A stretch of 64,000 nt of DNA from Rugalucina vietnamica (lineage: Eukaryota; Mollusca; Bivalvia; Lucinida; Lucinidae), in assembly GCA_964017185.1 (NCBI GenBank), contig OZ024869.1, positions 67,550,315 through 67,614,314 of the forward strand, read 5' to 3'. Position numbers and translations under genes: made by a program. Each line of letters starts with the position of its first letter. The first letter of the stretch is position 1. The notes beneath the pieces are model-generated. The model worked only from the letters and a program-made list of their open reading frames with translations, searched no databases and was not told the origin of the DNA. Positions 20,661-31,470 of the stretch are shown here, one piece after another.

Positions 20661-21109
20661 AATAGTTTAAGTCGGAAGCGGATTTTACTGAAGAAGAATC
20701 AATCGATCGCTACCAGAGCGTTCACATCATTCTCACTACTATATGGGATTTTGTCAAGACGAACAAGGGCTCCACAGTAGTCCTACCACTAATTGTCCAT
20801 ATAGACTATATCCGTCCACCAATGACACAGCCGGTTACAAACTCGACGCAATTTGCAGTCACAGCCGTTTTTGTTATTGGTGGACAAATATCATCGATAG
20901 ACAAATAGAAGTTTCAATGGTCTATCTGAATTTAAAACTCATCCAATGGATGACCTTATTTAATGGGAGAATAAACAAGATTCGACGAAAAAAGCCGCTA
21001 ATTTGTTCCCAACATTGTCTTCGTTTGTCTGACTAAATAGTTAGATAGGAGCTATATGCTGCCATGAAAATCAGAGTACTGAATTGATCTGTCTAAAACA
21101 CCCAAGGGC

Positions 21110-21440
21110 CCCCACCCATTGGGGCTTAGGAGAAATAGACGGGCTGCTTGTGCCTCCAGGCAAAGTTTCTGATCTACTGACCGACGATCTGATTACTGGT
21201 TAACCGCTCATGTCAGAGCCTGCCCAAGAAAAGTGATTTAGTCAAACCATCCATACATCTAAGCCATATTGGCTTAGTTGGGTGGTTATATTTATGAAAC
21301 AGATTTTGAGTGTCATGACATCCTAATGTTGAGTAAAAGTCCCATAAAATGGAGGCAATACCCCGACATGACCTTTGCTGTTGACTCGGACGTAAAACAT
21401 CAATTCAAGCAAAACACCCAAAGGACAATCCCCACGCTAA
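21110..21440 (+). repeat. Dispersed repeat family R, copy 1
   Basis: Matches 53150..53450 in the same order: GGGCTGCTTGTGCCTC, TTGGCTTAGTTGGGTGGTTA and CCCATAAAATGGAG. No open frame; type unknown. Confidence 0.75.
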
Positions 21441-21624
21441 TGCTGTTTTAGGTAAAATAAAATCGTGATTGATCCACAAGTCACAGTAATAGTGAAAATG
21501 TGAACAGGCGCCCGGACGGACGCCGGGCTAGTCCCATCCTATGAACTCAATGATATTGGTTATTCAAAATGGCATGTATTTATTATGGCCTCCAGCTTGA
21601 CATTATAAGGGCTTCCAACTTTGA

Positions 21625-21867
21625 GCCACTGAATAAGAAAACCAACAAAATGCTTGGACGAAAACAAAGGCGCAGATCAGCTTCGCGGTAAACGCGAAGC
21701 TGATCAGCGCCTTTGTTTTCGCTACACTGATAAAACAATCCCTCTTCTACTTAAATCCAAAATTTCAAGCTTTAAGCCTGTTTCTGTGACTGTACAGGCT
21801 GGTTTGTGTCGGACCTGGTCGGAACCCAAATCGTTGGTTTTCTCACGCACAGGTTCAACACAAACTC
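21625..21867 (-). mobile_element. MITE family Y, copy 2
   Basis: The central hairpin GCGCAGATCAGCTTCGCGGT with its mirror is complete. The flank CTGTACAGGCTGGTTTGTGT leads to the terminal GGTTTTCTCACG. It lies inside the loop of the 20525/21845 inverted repeat and overlaps its right arm edge. Confidence 0.8.
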
Positions 21868-21990
21868 TGCCAGGGCATGTCCATTTTTTCTGTCTGCCTC
21901 TGTTGATCTCACCATCCTTGCTTTAGGCGGATGACTACCTTGCTGGCAAAGAGCTTATCATCTTGCTCTTCATGTTTGTCACTTTTTTAT
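21845..21990 (-). repeat. Inverted repeat pair with 20525..20660, right arm
   Basis: Partner of the left arm. Followed immediately by a G-quadruplex-type run (21991..22014). Confidence 0.75.
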
Positions 21991-22727
21991 GGGGGTGGGT
22001 GGGGTGGGGGTTGCAATTTCTTTGCCGCCTTGTGCTTGGGTTGGGACTCTAAATTTGATTGTGTCAATTCCTTGTCTTTCTATTCTTACTTTTTTCTGAA
22101 TCAGTTATCGATTATATTTTATAATTTTAAAATTTTATTAGTATTTTTCTTTCATTCTCGTATGTTTGCATCAAATTTTCTTTATAGTTCACGAACGTAC
22201 AATGATAATCAGTGAAGCGTAAACAGATAATAACGTGGATATGAAATAATTGCTTGTTTACAGTTGACGTTAAGCATCATGACTATACTGGTACATAAAG
22301 CCCAGCCTCTGTGTCGGTTGAACGCATGTTCTGCGTCGGCGGAGACGCTTACATTGTGTCCGCTTAAATGTCTCACAAAACTACATTTCATTGTAAACAT
22401 ACAATGTTGTGTTTATTCAAATCACCATGCGAATCACACCCTTTATACTACACATGTATTCGTTATGCACTTGTTTTCCGCACTGAAATATACAAGAATG
22501 CACTATGTGTAAGACGAACTGAACGACTTATATTTAATTTCTGCCACCATCCGTGTCCGTCTATATTAACCGTTCTCGGCTTTTTTTCTAAATGCAGTCA
22601 CATCTCATTGCAGAGTGAAAGTTTTATGCTTGTATAGCAAACGAAATAATTTATTTTCTGTATGCATAAGGGGTTAGTTTTAGATATTATAAACAGCTTT
22701 TGGAGCACCGATTTCTGCTTCTATATC

Positions 22728-23000
22728 TGTAGCTGGAGTTGTACCGTGTGGCGGCCCTAAAAAGTCTCCCAGTGCAGATTATATTTTTCTTTCTGTCCTT
22801 TGAGATCAGAAGTCTAAGAGCTATTCAGTGTTCAAAAACACTTACGTTTAGAAACATATTCTAAGCAATGTTTTATTTGACCCTGTTTAGGAATCCGTCT
22901 TTGATTTAGACTTCTCGTGTAAATTTTAGAAATTGCAACACAATAGTCTGGCTTTCGTTGACGGTTTGAAAAGAATATTTTACCGCTTTCAAAGGCTCTG
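22728..23000 (+). repeat. Dispersed repeat family R2, copy 1
   Basis: Has CCGTGTGGCGGCCCTAAAA, AGTGCAGATTATAT, TCTTTGATTTAGACTT and GTCTGGCTTTCGTTG. Other copies lie at 50748..51115 (plus), 28880..28990 (minus, end only) and 60985..61210 (minus). Confidence 0.75.
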
Positions 23001-23114
23001 ACATTTATATTTTATTCATAATACGGGTGTATGTATCATGCCGGCGTTTTAGGTAGTCAGCGCTCGAAATTACGCCAAATAAAATTCCGCTTGGAGTCGA
23101 AGTGACTCGGTTTG

Positions 23115-23222
23115 TCAAGACGTACTCCTTAAATCTAAAATTTCAGGCTTCCATATATTTTCTGCCTGGTTTGTGTCGGACATAATAATAAACCAAGTTT
23201 GTTGCAATTGGTTATCTCATGC
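23115..23222 (-). mobile_element. MITE family Y, fragment
   Basis: Half an element: CTTAAATCTAAAATTTCAGG, GGTTTGTGTCGGAC and a TTGGTTATCTCATG terminus, without the central hairpin. Confidence 0.6.
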
Positions 23223-23352
23223 CAGTGCTCATATATCAATGCGGAAACATTTTTTTTTTTAAATCGTTCTCGTCGAATAGCCCTAGCCTATTTTTGATTG
23301 TAGTTTTCTTTATAATTATTTTCTCAAAAGGCAAAACATAATTTAGTATATA

Positions 23353-24963
23353 TTGGAAAATCAATATTCCATAAGTAGATCTTACGTTTGTTTTGTAATT
23401 GAAACACGCAAGTTGAAACGCAAACAAACTTTCACCGCTTTTATAGATTTCAAGAAGGCGTACGATTCCATCAACCGCAATTTGTTATGGTCTAAACTAG
23501 AAGACTTAGGCCTGGCTGGGAATATCTTAAATGTCATCAAAGTTATATATATGGATGTTCAATATTGCATACGTCTAAATGGGCTCCATACTGATTGGTT
23601 TAATGTTAGAACCGGCCTGAAACAAGGCTGTTTGCTTTCACCACTCTTGTTTAACTTATTCATTAATAACTTAGTTCAAACAATCAACTCATTGAATGTA
23701 GGCGTTGATATTGACGGAGAAAAAGTAGGAATCCTCCTTTACGCTGATGACTTGGTTTTAATAGCTGAAAATGAAACAAACCTACAACTTATGTTAGATA
23801 CTTTGGGTATATGGTGCAGAAACAACAACATATGTGTTAACGGTGAAAAGTCGAACATTGTCCATTTCAGAACGCCTTCTGTCCAAAGGTCATCTTTCAG
23901 TTTTAAATGCGGAGATCTCAGCTTGGGAATTACCCGTCAGTATAACTATCTAGGACTTACACTCACAGAATTCTTGAACTATGATATCATGGCATCGAAT
24001 GTTGCAAAGTCTGCTAGCAGGGCACTCGGTTTAGTTATTCATAAAAGTAAACAAAACGGTGGCTTTCCTTTTGAATGTTTTACTAAGCTGTATGACTCGC
24101 TGGTGTGGCCTGTCATTGAATATGGGTCAAGTATTTGGGGGACTAGCAAGAGGTCATGCATAGAGGCCGTTCAAAACAGAGCATGTCGTTATTTTATGGC
24201 TGTGGGAAAGTATACGCCAAATATTGCAGTCCAAGGAGATATGGGTTGGACGCCAACGTCGGTCAAAATCTGGAAATCAATGGGAAGCCGGTGGGTTAGA
24301 TTTAGGGAAATGGACGATAACCGCCTCAACAAACGTACTTCCAAATGGTGCATGAAACATGGTGAAAATAGGTGCAAAAATTGGTTCTATAAATTTCGAA
24401 ATCATATGTCTTTGCTAGAACTAGATTGTATATTTGACGATAACCAAAACTACACTAAAAATGCCATATTGCGAATGATCCAAGAAAAAGAATTTGAGTT
24501 GTTTAAACAGAATTGGACAGAAAATCTTAATAATGTTAACAGAGCAAACGGCGCACAAAGCAAGCTACGTTCATATCGACTCTTTAAGTCAGAATACAAA
24601 AGTGAAAGCTATATTACTGCAAACCTTCCAATTCATCACAGAAGCGCGCTCGCAAAATTTCGATGTGGGGTTGCGCCAATAAGAATCGAAACGGGTCGAT
24701 ACGAGAGATTGGCATTAGAGGATAGATTATGTACTAATTGCAATGTCGTCGAAAGTGAAAAACATGTAATATGTGAATGCCCATTATATGAAGACTTGCG
24801 AAATTCGTTATTTGATAAAGCTAAACATGTCATCCAAAGTTTTGATTTCTTAAATTCAGAGGAGAAAATGATTGCTGTGCTCTCAAATTGTCACTTAGTA
24901 AGAACTACTGCCAAAATCCTTTATGACATACTTTCACGCAAACGTTCCTTTACGTATAATTAG
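23353..24963 (+). mobile_element. 5'-truncated LINE reverse transcriptase
   Basis: An open frame of 536 codons. Recognisable homology begins about 16 codons in, at RKLKRKQTFTAFIDFKKAYD, which is RT motif A, so the endonuclease and RT fingers are missing. Then come RTGLKQGCLLSPLLFNLFIN, YADDLVLIAE (motif C intact) and YLGLTL. A distal domain carries HRSALAKFRCGVAPIRIETG and a CTNC-x7-H-x2-C knuckle followed by ECPLY. Not a host gene: there is no upstream part and no introns. The 3' UTR follows to the edge of the CACTA element at 25108. The clade is uncertain (not the CR1 type at 12 kb). Confidence 0.9.
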
Positions 24964-25111
24964 TACAAATGTATCAACAAACGTATCTTGTCCGCACGTA
25001 CTTAGTACCCTGTATGCTCCGGGCACAACCGGTTCCTGGAGATACGGGGCTGGATCGTGGAGAAGCTATACGTGACGCTCCGGTTCCAGCAATAGACTAC
25101 GAGTCCTATAA

Positions 25112-26250
25112 CACTACTGCACACATCCCCATTAAAAGTCACTTAAAAAGGCATTAAAAAAACCCATTAAATTTAACAGCATTTTCAAAGATTCTCCCCA
25201 TGAAAATCTTGTTAAAAGAGCATTAAAATACCCCATTAAAATGCTATACATTAAGAGTCATTAAAATAGCATCAAAATGCCATTAGGTTAACAGCATTGT
25301 TAAATTGCCATTACTTTTATGACCATTAAAATCTGTTAAATTCATGCCTTAAAAAATCACTCCAATTAAAGTAAAGGCACCTTTAAAATATTTAATGGTA
25401 GCCATCAGCATTAAAAACTTCTTAAAAGGCTCTTAATGTATAGCATTTTAATGGGGCCGTTAATTTTTCACAGGTCATTTTAAAAGCAAATTAAACACAC
25501 TTAAACTCATATTTTAATGACAAAATAATGAGCCTTAAATATCCATTAAATATCAGCCATTAAAATTTATGCCAATTTAATGGTGCTGTTACTTTTTCAG
25601 GAGACACATTTTAAAGGTATTTTCATTACAATTAAAATGCTGTTAATTTGTTAATTTAAAGACCATTAATTAACCCTTAATATTTTAATGGCCCCCATTA
25701 AAATGCTATACATTAAGAGCCTTTTAATGATATTTTAAAGACACTGTATTTAATGGCCACCTTAAGTTAATGGTAGAACTTGATTCTGTATGCCATTAAT
25801 TTGACAGCATAAGCACCCATTAATTTGACAGCATAAGCACCCATTAATTTTCAATGAGCAACACCATTTATACTTTAATGGTAAATGACCACCTTAAGTT
25901 AATGGTAGAACTTGATTTCTGTATGCCATTAATTTGATGGCACAAAGATCCCATAAATTTTTGATGAACAATACCATTAATACTTAAATGGTAAACATCT
26001 ATTTTGTATCCATTAACTTAACAGGTAATCAAGCCTTTTAACTTAATGGTTATTAAATTGCTGGCTCATTTTGTTAATGGTGATTTGGTATGCCCTTGAT
26101 TTGACAGCAAACAGCGCCTATTAACTGAATGATGAACTATACCATTAACAAGTTAATGGCTTCGTTCAGTTTTAATGGTGTTATTTGACTTTTTATATTA
26201 ACTGAGTAACATTTTTGTTTACCATCAATTCAACAGCAAATGGTACCCTT
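25112..26250. repeat. CACTA left subterminal array
   Basis: Dense words CATTAAAA, TTAATGG and ATTTTAATGG in both orientations at about 10-20 bp intervals. It includes a short tandem (CACCTTAAGTTAATGGTAGA at about 25761 and 25890) and doubled TTTGACAGCATAAGCACCCA. Likely transposase-binding repeats by analogy with plant CACTA subterminal regions. Confidence 0.75.
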
Positions 26251-26479
26251 TGACTTTTGCATGAATGGCCGAGTAAGACTTATGCGCAGGTTACATTTGG
26301 CTTGCAATTAGCTTACGATGCCCGTACAGCGCCCGTAGAAATGTTACAGAATACAGGAATAGTGTCCGTGGCCTTGTCCTCAAGGTTACTGAGGTGGGTC
26401 GGGATGGTACAGCATAAAATTTCAAAGCAAAATGTAACACCGACATCGTATAGATCCATCCACAAGTTCAAGAGATATA

Positions 26480-26745
26480 GACTTCTATTCTAAAAACTTT
26501 AACCAAAAACTTGAACATAAAATTTCTAGGTCTGTGGCCTTGACCGCAAGGTCAGGATGGTGCAGTATAAAACTTCAGACCAATATCAAGACTAACAATA
26601 GGCAAATTATAAACAAAGTCCATCCACATGTTCGAGAGATGCAGACTTCTCAAAACTTTAACCAAAAACTTTAGCATTTGAGCAATGCGGGCGCCAACGC
26701 CGGGTGAGAGCAATAACTGTTCCTGTACTTTCGTACAGCCGAGCT
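26480..26745. repeat. Interior repeat of the CACTA element
   Basis: Two diverged tandem blocks share AACTTTAACCAAAAACTT and ATCCA-CA-GTTC-AGAGAT. They are followed by GGGCGCCAACGCCGGGTGAG and the hairpin TGTACTTTCGTACA. This looks like an unrelated dispersed repeat captured in the element. Confidence 0.5.
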
Positions 26746-26747
26746 AA

Positions 26748-26925
26748 AAACAAAGGTACATATCAGCTTCGCAGATCAGCGCTTTTGTTTTCACTACAGG
26801 TATAATAAATTCTTCTATGAACTAAATCCAAAATTTCCGGTTTCTAGCCATGTTATGTCGCTGCACAGTCTGTATTGAGTCAGACCTGGTCTGAAACCAC
26901 AACATTGGTTTTCTCATGACGTTGA
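26748..26925 (-). mobile_element. MITE family Y, fragment
   Basis: Has AACAAAGGTACATATCAGCT, CAGATCAGCGCTTTTGTTTT and terminal TTGGTTTTCTCATGACG. Partly deleted, and nested in the CACTA element. Confidence 0.7.
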
Positions 26926-27588
26926 TCGTATGGACATAAATTTAAGAAGTAAACAACCAAAAACTTTAAGGATTCCACTCAAAATATTTACAGCATATGA
27001 AACCAGCACAGTGGTCCAGTAATGGCTCACTTGATGCACCTACATTATCCTCCAGTCATTTTTGACCACTGCCCCCACCCCCACCTACGGGGCATAGCTG
27101 GGCATACTTTTATCTATCAAAGCGCTGCTAAAAGACCTGCCCCATGGGGAACGCCTGGTCAAAACCCAGCTCTTTGCCATGCCCCATCTACTCTACTTAC
27201 AATATCAACAAAAATGTTTACTTTACTAAGATTTTAGAGTGTTAGGCCGAACTGATAAGGGGCAAAACTCTATTGGGCCGAAACACATTTTCAAATTTTA
27301 AGGATATTTATACTGCAAGAGCAAACCTACATCTCCCTTTGAACAGTAACCATATATGTATATCTCCAACACTTATTTGTTCAACTAAAGAACTAGCCAC
27401 GGTTTCCACATGACAAACATCACTGGCTTAATTCTGAAAAGGGCGAATCCATTCTTATTTACTTTATTTTAAAATTTTTGCACTTGTTTGGTGTTTGACT
27501 GGTAATGGTTTCTTGTCATTTCGACACTTAAAAGTTTAGTTTCCTCCTGCAAAGGTGCACCACATGGAGCTGTAGAGTATTCACCATT

Positions 27589-27752
27589 TTTGCATTGTCG
27601 GCTGGTTACCTGATGACAAACAATCAATATTGGAAAAACAGGTAACCAGAACCCCCCTCAGGGGGGTTCTAACCCCCCTCAGGGGGGTTCTGGTTACCTG
27701 TATTTCCAATATTGATTTTTTTAAAGCTGGGAACCAGCGGATAATGCAAAAA
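27589..27752. mobile_element. Foldback MITE with C/G-run centre
   Basis: The outer inverted ends are GCATTGTCGGCTGGTTACC and GGGAACCAGCGGATAATGC. The inner arms AATCAATATTGG and ACAGGTAACCAGAACCCCCC mirror across two GGGGGGTTCT/AACCCCCC blocks. Nested in the CACTA interior. Confidence 0.75.
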
Positions 27753-28089
27753 TAAACAGATCGATCATAAGACAACAGCACACATTCAGCAAATGGTATA
27801 GTTGTTGACTACAATAGCAGGCAGTTGGTCCAAATTTTTACAACAGACAAAGTCGGATGGGAATATCAATTTTGTTCACCAGGGGATAATCAAATTTGGT
27901 TTCTAAACAGTGGGGAAATCCCATTTAATCGTAACATGTAAATATGATCAAGAACTTCTACATGTTTGTTATGATCAAAGGAATTACATTGAATGTGTTC
28001 TGTACAAAGACACGTACATGTATACATTCTAATTTGAAACTTCACAGCTGTGTCAGTTATTTTTGATCTTTTTTCTCTTTGTTTTGTAT

Positions 28090-28250
28090 TAGGGAGCGCT
28101 GAGGCTCAGTGCTAGAGCATAAGAGTCTGGAGAAGAGTCCTGGGGTCTAACCCCCTAACGCCATGTATTGTCCTTGAGCAAGTCAATTTATGCTCCCAAA
28201 GTTCAGGTCAACTAACCAGGAAGCGGTGGCTCCTTCCAAATATAATTGAA
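28090..28250 (+). mobile_element. tRNA-derived SINE
   Basis: A-box-like GGCTCAGTGCTAGAGCAT and B-box-like GGGTCTAACCCC stand about 38 bp apart, followed by a TTGTCCTTGAGCAAGTCAAT body. The arms do not fold as a functional tRNA. Confidence 0.65.
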
Positions 28251-28290
28251 AAAATGTTGACCGGGACATAAAGCATCAAATATATATTTG

Positions 28291-28515
28291 AGACTTCGCG
28301 CGAGAAAACTAACAATCTGTGTTTCTGACACAAACCGAACTGTATGTGCAGCCACAAAAAAATTGTTAGAGGGTTGATATATATTTCGGATTTAAAACGA
28401 GGAGAAATTGTACTGTCTATGGATTGAAAAGAAAGGCGCTGATAAGCTGTGCAATTATTGCGCAGCTGATCAATGTTTATGTTTTCACATAAACAAATCG
28501 TTGTTTTTCTGTTTC
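28291..28515 (+). mobile_element. MITE family Y, copy (diverged)
   Basis: Has GCGCGAGAAAACTAACAATC, a body with TTTCGGATTTAAAACGAGG, and the hairpin arms GGCGCTGATAAGCTGTGCAA and TTGCGCAGCTGATCAA. The right terminus is poorly preserved. Confidence 0.65.
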
Positions 28516-28624
28516 AGTGGCTAATTTTTATATCACATAATATTCTTCCCAAATAGTGATTTTTTGGTAAGCAAAGGGCTGAATCGAATAGTACTACCTG
28601 TGCTGCTGACAAATAAAATATAAA

Positions 28625-28627
<3 letters not shown>

Positions 28628-28667
<40 letters not shown>

Positions 28668-28879
28668 ATCAGTTTTACGTCCCTTTCAAGATTATTTCAG
28701 CTCATTTGAGACGTGCCAATCAGTAGGTGGGGCGAAAACGGGAGAACCCCGAGAAAAACCACCTGGCACACCCGCAAGCAGAACTTGACTTGTCTCACAT
28801 GTGGTCAGAGTGGGGCTCGAACCCGCACCAGTGATTAAGAAACAGCGCTCTTAACCGCTCGGCCACGGGGGCGGCCTAT
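28628..28879 (-). mobile_element. tRNA-Ser-like SINE with poly-A tail
   Basis: The 5' end at about 28878 reads GCCCCCGTGGCCGAGCGGTT then AAGAGCGCT (A box), with B box GGGTTCGAGCCCC about 40 bp on. The body contains GGTGGTTTTTCTCGGGGTTC, a domain recalling the conserved core of widespread invertebrate SINEs. The 3' end is an A run (T run 28628..28666 on plus). It is retroposed, not a true tRNA gene. Confidence 0.8.
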
Positions 28880-28990
28880 AAAAAGTTATGTCCTTTGGAA
28901 GCAGTAAAAACATTCAAAAGTATGAGTGTGGGCCATATTGCGCAATTTCAGGTACTGAACCCTCATCTGTAGTGACCCTTAGCCAGTTGT
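28880..28990 (-). repeat. Dispersed repeat family R2, end fragment
   Basis: Has CCTTTGGAAGCAGTAAAAAC and GGGCCATATTGCGCAATTTC, then TGACCCTT, matching the terminus of the 50748 and 60985 copies. Confidence 0.7.
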
Positions 28991-29160
28991 ACACCAAACA
29001 AGCAAAACCTGCTGTCGACAGCATACATTGACAACAGTATAGTAAATGATACTAGCAATTTGGCTGTCAACCGATACACAATACAGCAGTCAATATAATT
29101 GACAGTATATTTTGCATGTATGGGATATGACTAACTTGGTTGACAGCACCGGTAGTGTAA

Positions 29161-29560
29161 TTTAACCTAACCCAGTGATAATTTAGGGTGATTTGCGTCC
29201 GGATCAACACTGAATCCAATACAAGTTTGTAAAAGAGGTGAAACGTGAATCAGTTTTGTTGTCTTTAATTTCCACAATTTCCATGATTATTTCTGCTGTT
29301 TATCATGTTTATCAATTGACTGAATTTATATCTCAACAAAATTCACATAAAAGTAAACAAAATGAGAGCAATGACGAGGAACTGATCCCAATCATAAACA
29401 AACATTCATCCCTGAAACCCAAACGGGGAAATAACTAAACTAACAAATAGTCAAGGTACACTTAGAACACGTGGTGAACTGAGGGAGGAGCTATTTCTCT
29501 AAAGATACAGACTAAGCTACCTTAACCAAACCAATTGTTATGTGTACAGCTGTACATACA
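29161..29560. other. CACTA interior, unidentified
   Basis: Contains a 66-codon open stretch (29238..29438) with a hydrophobic start (LLSLISTISMIISAVYHVYQ) and a polar tail. No homology recognised; it may be a relic of a captured or element-encoded gene. Low support. Confidence 0.25.
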
Positions 29561-29579
29561 TAACGAAATGGCATTACTG

Positions 29580-30465
29580 AAACAGACATGAGAATAACTT
29601 TCTACAAGAATTAATTAGTTTTTATTGCCATGAAAGTTTGAACATAAACTGGGCCATTATTTTTAAATGTTGTTAATTGTTTTCACCATTCAATTATATC
29701 CCTTTAATTTGCCATGAAAACAACTTTCTACAATAATTAACTAGATTTTTATGGCCATGAAAGTTGAACATCAGCTGGGCCATTATTTTAAACGTCTTTA
29801 ATTTTTTTCACCATTAAATAAATTCCCTTTAATTTGCCATGAAAACAACTTTCTACAACAATTAACTAGATTTTTATGGCCATGAAAGTTGAACATCAGT
29901 TGGGCCATTATTTTAAACGTCATTAATTTTTTTCACCATTAAATTAATTCCCTTTAATTTGCCATGAAAACAGCTTTCTACAATAATTAACTAGATTTTT
30001 ATGGCCATGAAAGTTTGAGCATCAAATGGGCCATTATTTTAAATGCCATTATTTTTTTCAACATTAAATTAATCCCCGTAAATTTGCCATGAAAACAACT
30101 TTCTTTAAGTATTAACTAGTTTTTCATGGCCATGAAAGTTTAAATATCGTCTGGGATAGTATTGTCAATTACTTTAATGGTACTCACCATTAAATTAACC
30201 CCCTTAAATGTGCCATTAAAACAGTTCTATACAAGAATTAACTGACTTTTAATGGCCATGAAAGTTTCAACATTGCTGGGGGACAGTTTTGTTTGTTAGT
30301 TTAATGGCATCTGCACATTAATGTCATGCTATTTTAATGGTGTAGCAAAATCCCATTAAAAATAATTAAACAAGGATTAATGGCAAAAATTAATGGGTTT
30401 AGTCACTTTAATGACATTTTAATGGCAAATTAATGCCTTTTTAATGACAAATGAATACAGTAGTG
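29580..30465. repeat. CACTA right subterminal array with ~120-bp tandem
   Basis: About five units of about 120 bp (29590 to about 30250) contain TTTTATGGCCATGAAAGTT, GGGCCATTATTTTAAA and AATTTGCCATGAAAACA. After these come dense TTAATGGC/CATTAAAA words to the terminus CAGTAGTG. Confidence 0.75.
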
Positions 30466-30828
30466 TAACTCGAGCTTATTCAATTGCGGTACATCCTTAT
30501 TGTCATTTACTTTATTTCATATTTAAAGTAAGAATATCAACAACGCAGTATTTGTTTAAATAGTTGTCTCTTGCTTGGTCATGTGTTTAAAACAGAATTT
30601 ATTTTATTACATGTACATGTACAATTGTATATATAACGTTATCTGTAATAGATAAGCCTTTAAACAATTCTAGTGATACATGCATGGATGAAAGTGTTTC
30701 ATCGTCCCACTAATAGCTAACGTCATACGGAAACAGAAAATGGCTGCAAATGGTTTATGCATGAATGACTGTAAAAAGCTTGTACATAGATTTTTAAATC
30801 AACATCGAGCGAGTGAGTCAACACTCCG

Positions 30829-30892
30829 TTGTTAACAGACGCACGCCGAGACAGGTGCGTCGTCGCCTGTCTCGGTGTGCGTCTGCTAACAA
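30829..30892. repeat. Strong hairpin, 27-bp arms
   Basis: The left arm (30829..30855) begins TTGTTAACAGACGCACGCCG. The right arm (30866..30892) is its reverse complement with one or two mismatches. The loop is about 10 nt. GC-rich within AT-rich sequence. Confidence 0.8.
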
Positions 30893-31059
30893 CTGACTGA
30901 TCTGGAGCCTGGATAAATCGTACCTCCCCCTCCACTGGAGTAGGGTTGGGTAGCCCGCTCGCAGTCGGCTCGATGTACGGAGAATTCACAAACTCTGTAC
31001 ATAGTGTAAATACCATGGACAATTAACGTAAATGTCATATTTTAGACTTGCCTTCGTGT

Positions 31060-31228
31060 TATTTAAAGTTATTATCATCATCATTATGACAGGCAAAATG
31101 CCAAATTATAGTGTCTCGTAAGCCTAACAGGCTGGGTATCAAATGTATATTTTGTTGTATTTGTATATGTATCTGTATTTGATATGTGACACTTAAATAA
31201 ACCATTACTTACTTACTTACTTTGTATA
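31060..31228 (+). mobile_element. LINE 3' end with TTAC-type tail
   Basis: Has ATGACAGGCAAAATGCCAAA, TCTCGTAAGCCTAACAGGCT and GTGACACTTAAATAAACC, then a short ATTACTTACTTACTTAC tail. This looks like a non-LTR 3' UTR and tail. It could be the displaced end of the truncated LINE at 23353..25108, separated by later insertions. Confidence 0.55.
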
Positions 31229-31470
31229 AAGAAAGCGCGTAATCCAATGTCAACATTAACCAAATATACCTGCAAATACATTCGCAGTTTTTGCTTATAC
31301 TCTAAATTCAAACAAATAATTATAATTGTAGTTTATGGATTCATTGTGTTACTTGTTTTTAATAACCACTTTCTCTCCAAACGAAGTGTTACGTCACAGT
31401 TTTGGTTAAACAACGCAGACACATGTCCTTGTTGCAACTTGTTCTTGAATGCAAAATATTGCCTAATATA

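Larger units (their letters stand above)
25112..30465. mobile_element. EnSpm/CACTA-like DNA transposon with long subterminal arms
   Basis: The termini are CACTACTG and CAGTAGTG, an inverted pair beginning with the CACTA hallmark, flanked by the 3-bp direct repeat TAA (25109..25111 and 30466..30468). Subterminal arms of about 1.1 kb (left) and 0.9 kb (right) consist of CATTAAAATG/CATTTTAATG-like words. The interior (26.3-29.5 kb) holds MITE, SINE and other insertions and no recognisable transposase, so the copy is non-autonomous. It is inserted just 3' of the truncated LINE. Confidence 0.85.

Noticed and set aside
23353-24963. Host gene with reverse-transcriptase domain
   Set aside because: Homology begins inside RT motif A with nothing upstream, and the tail has the zinc knuckle usual in LINEs. 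It is a 5'-truncated element.
28800-28879. tRNA-Ser gene
   Set aside because: A and B boxes are good, but it continues into a SINE body with a poly-A tail, so it is a retroposon head.
29238-29438. Small membrane-protein gene
   Set aside because: One hydrophobic stretch in a 66-codon frame inside a transposon; no homology or conservation evidence.
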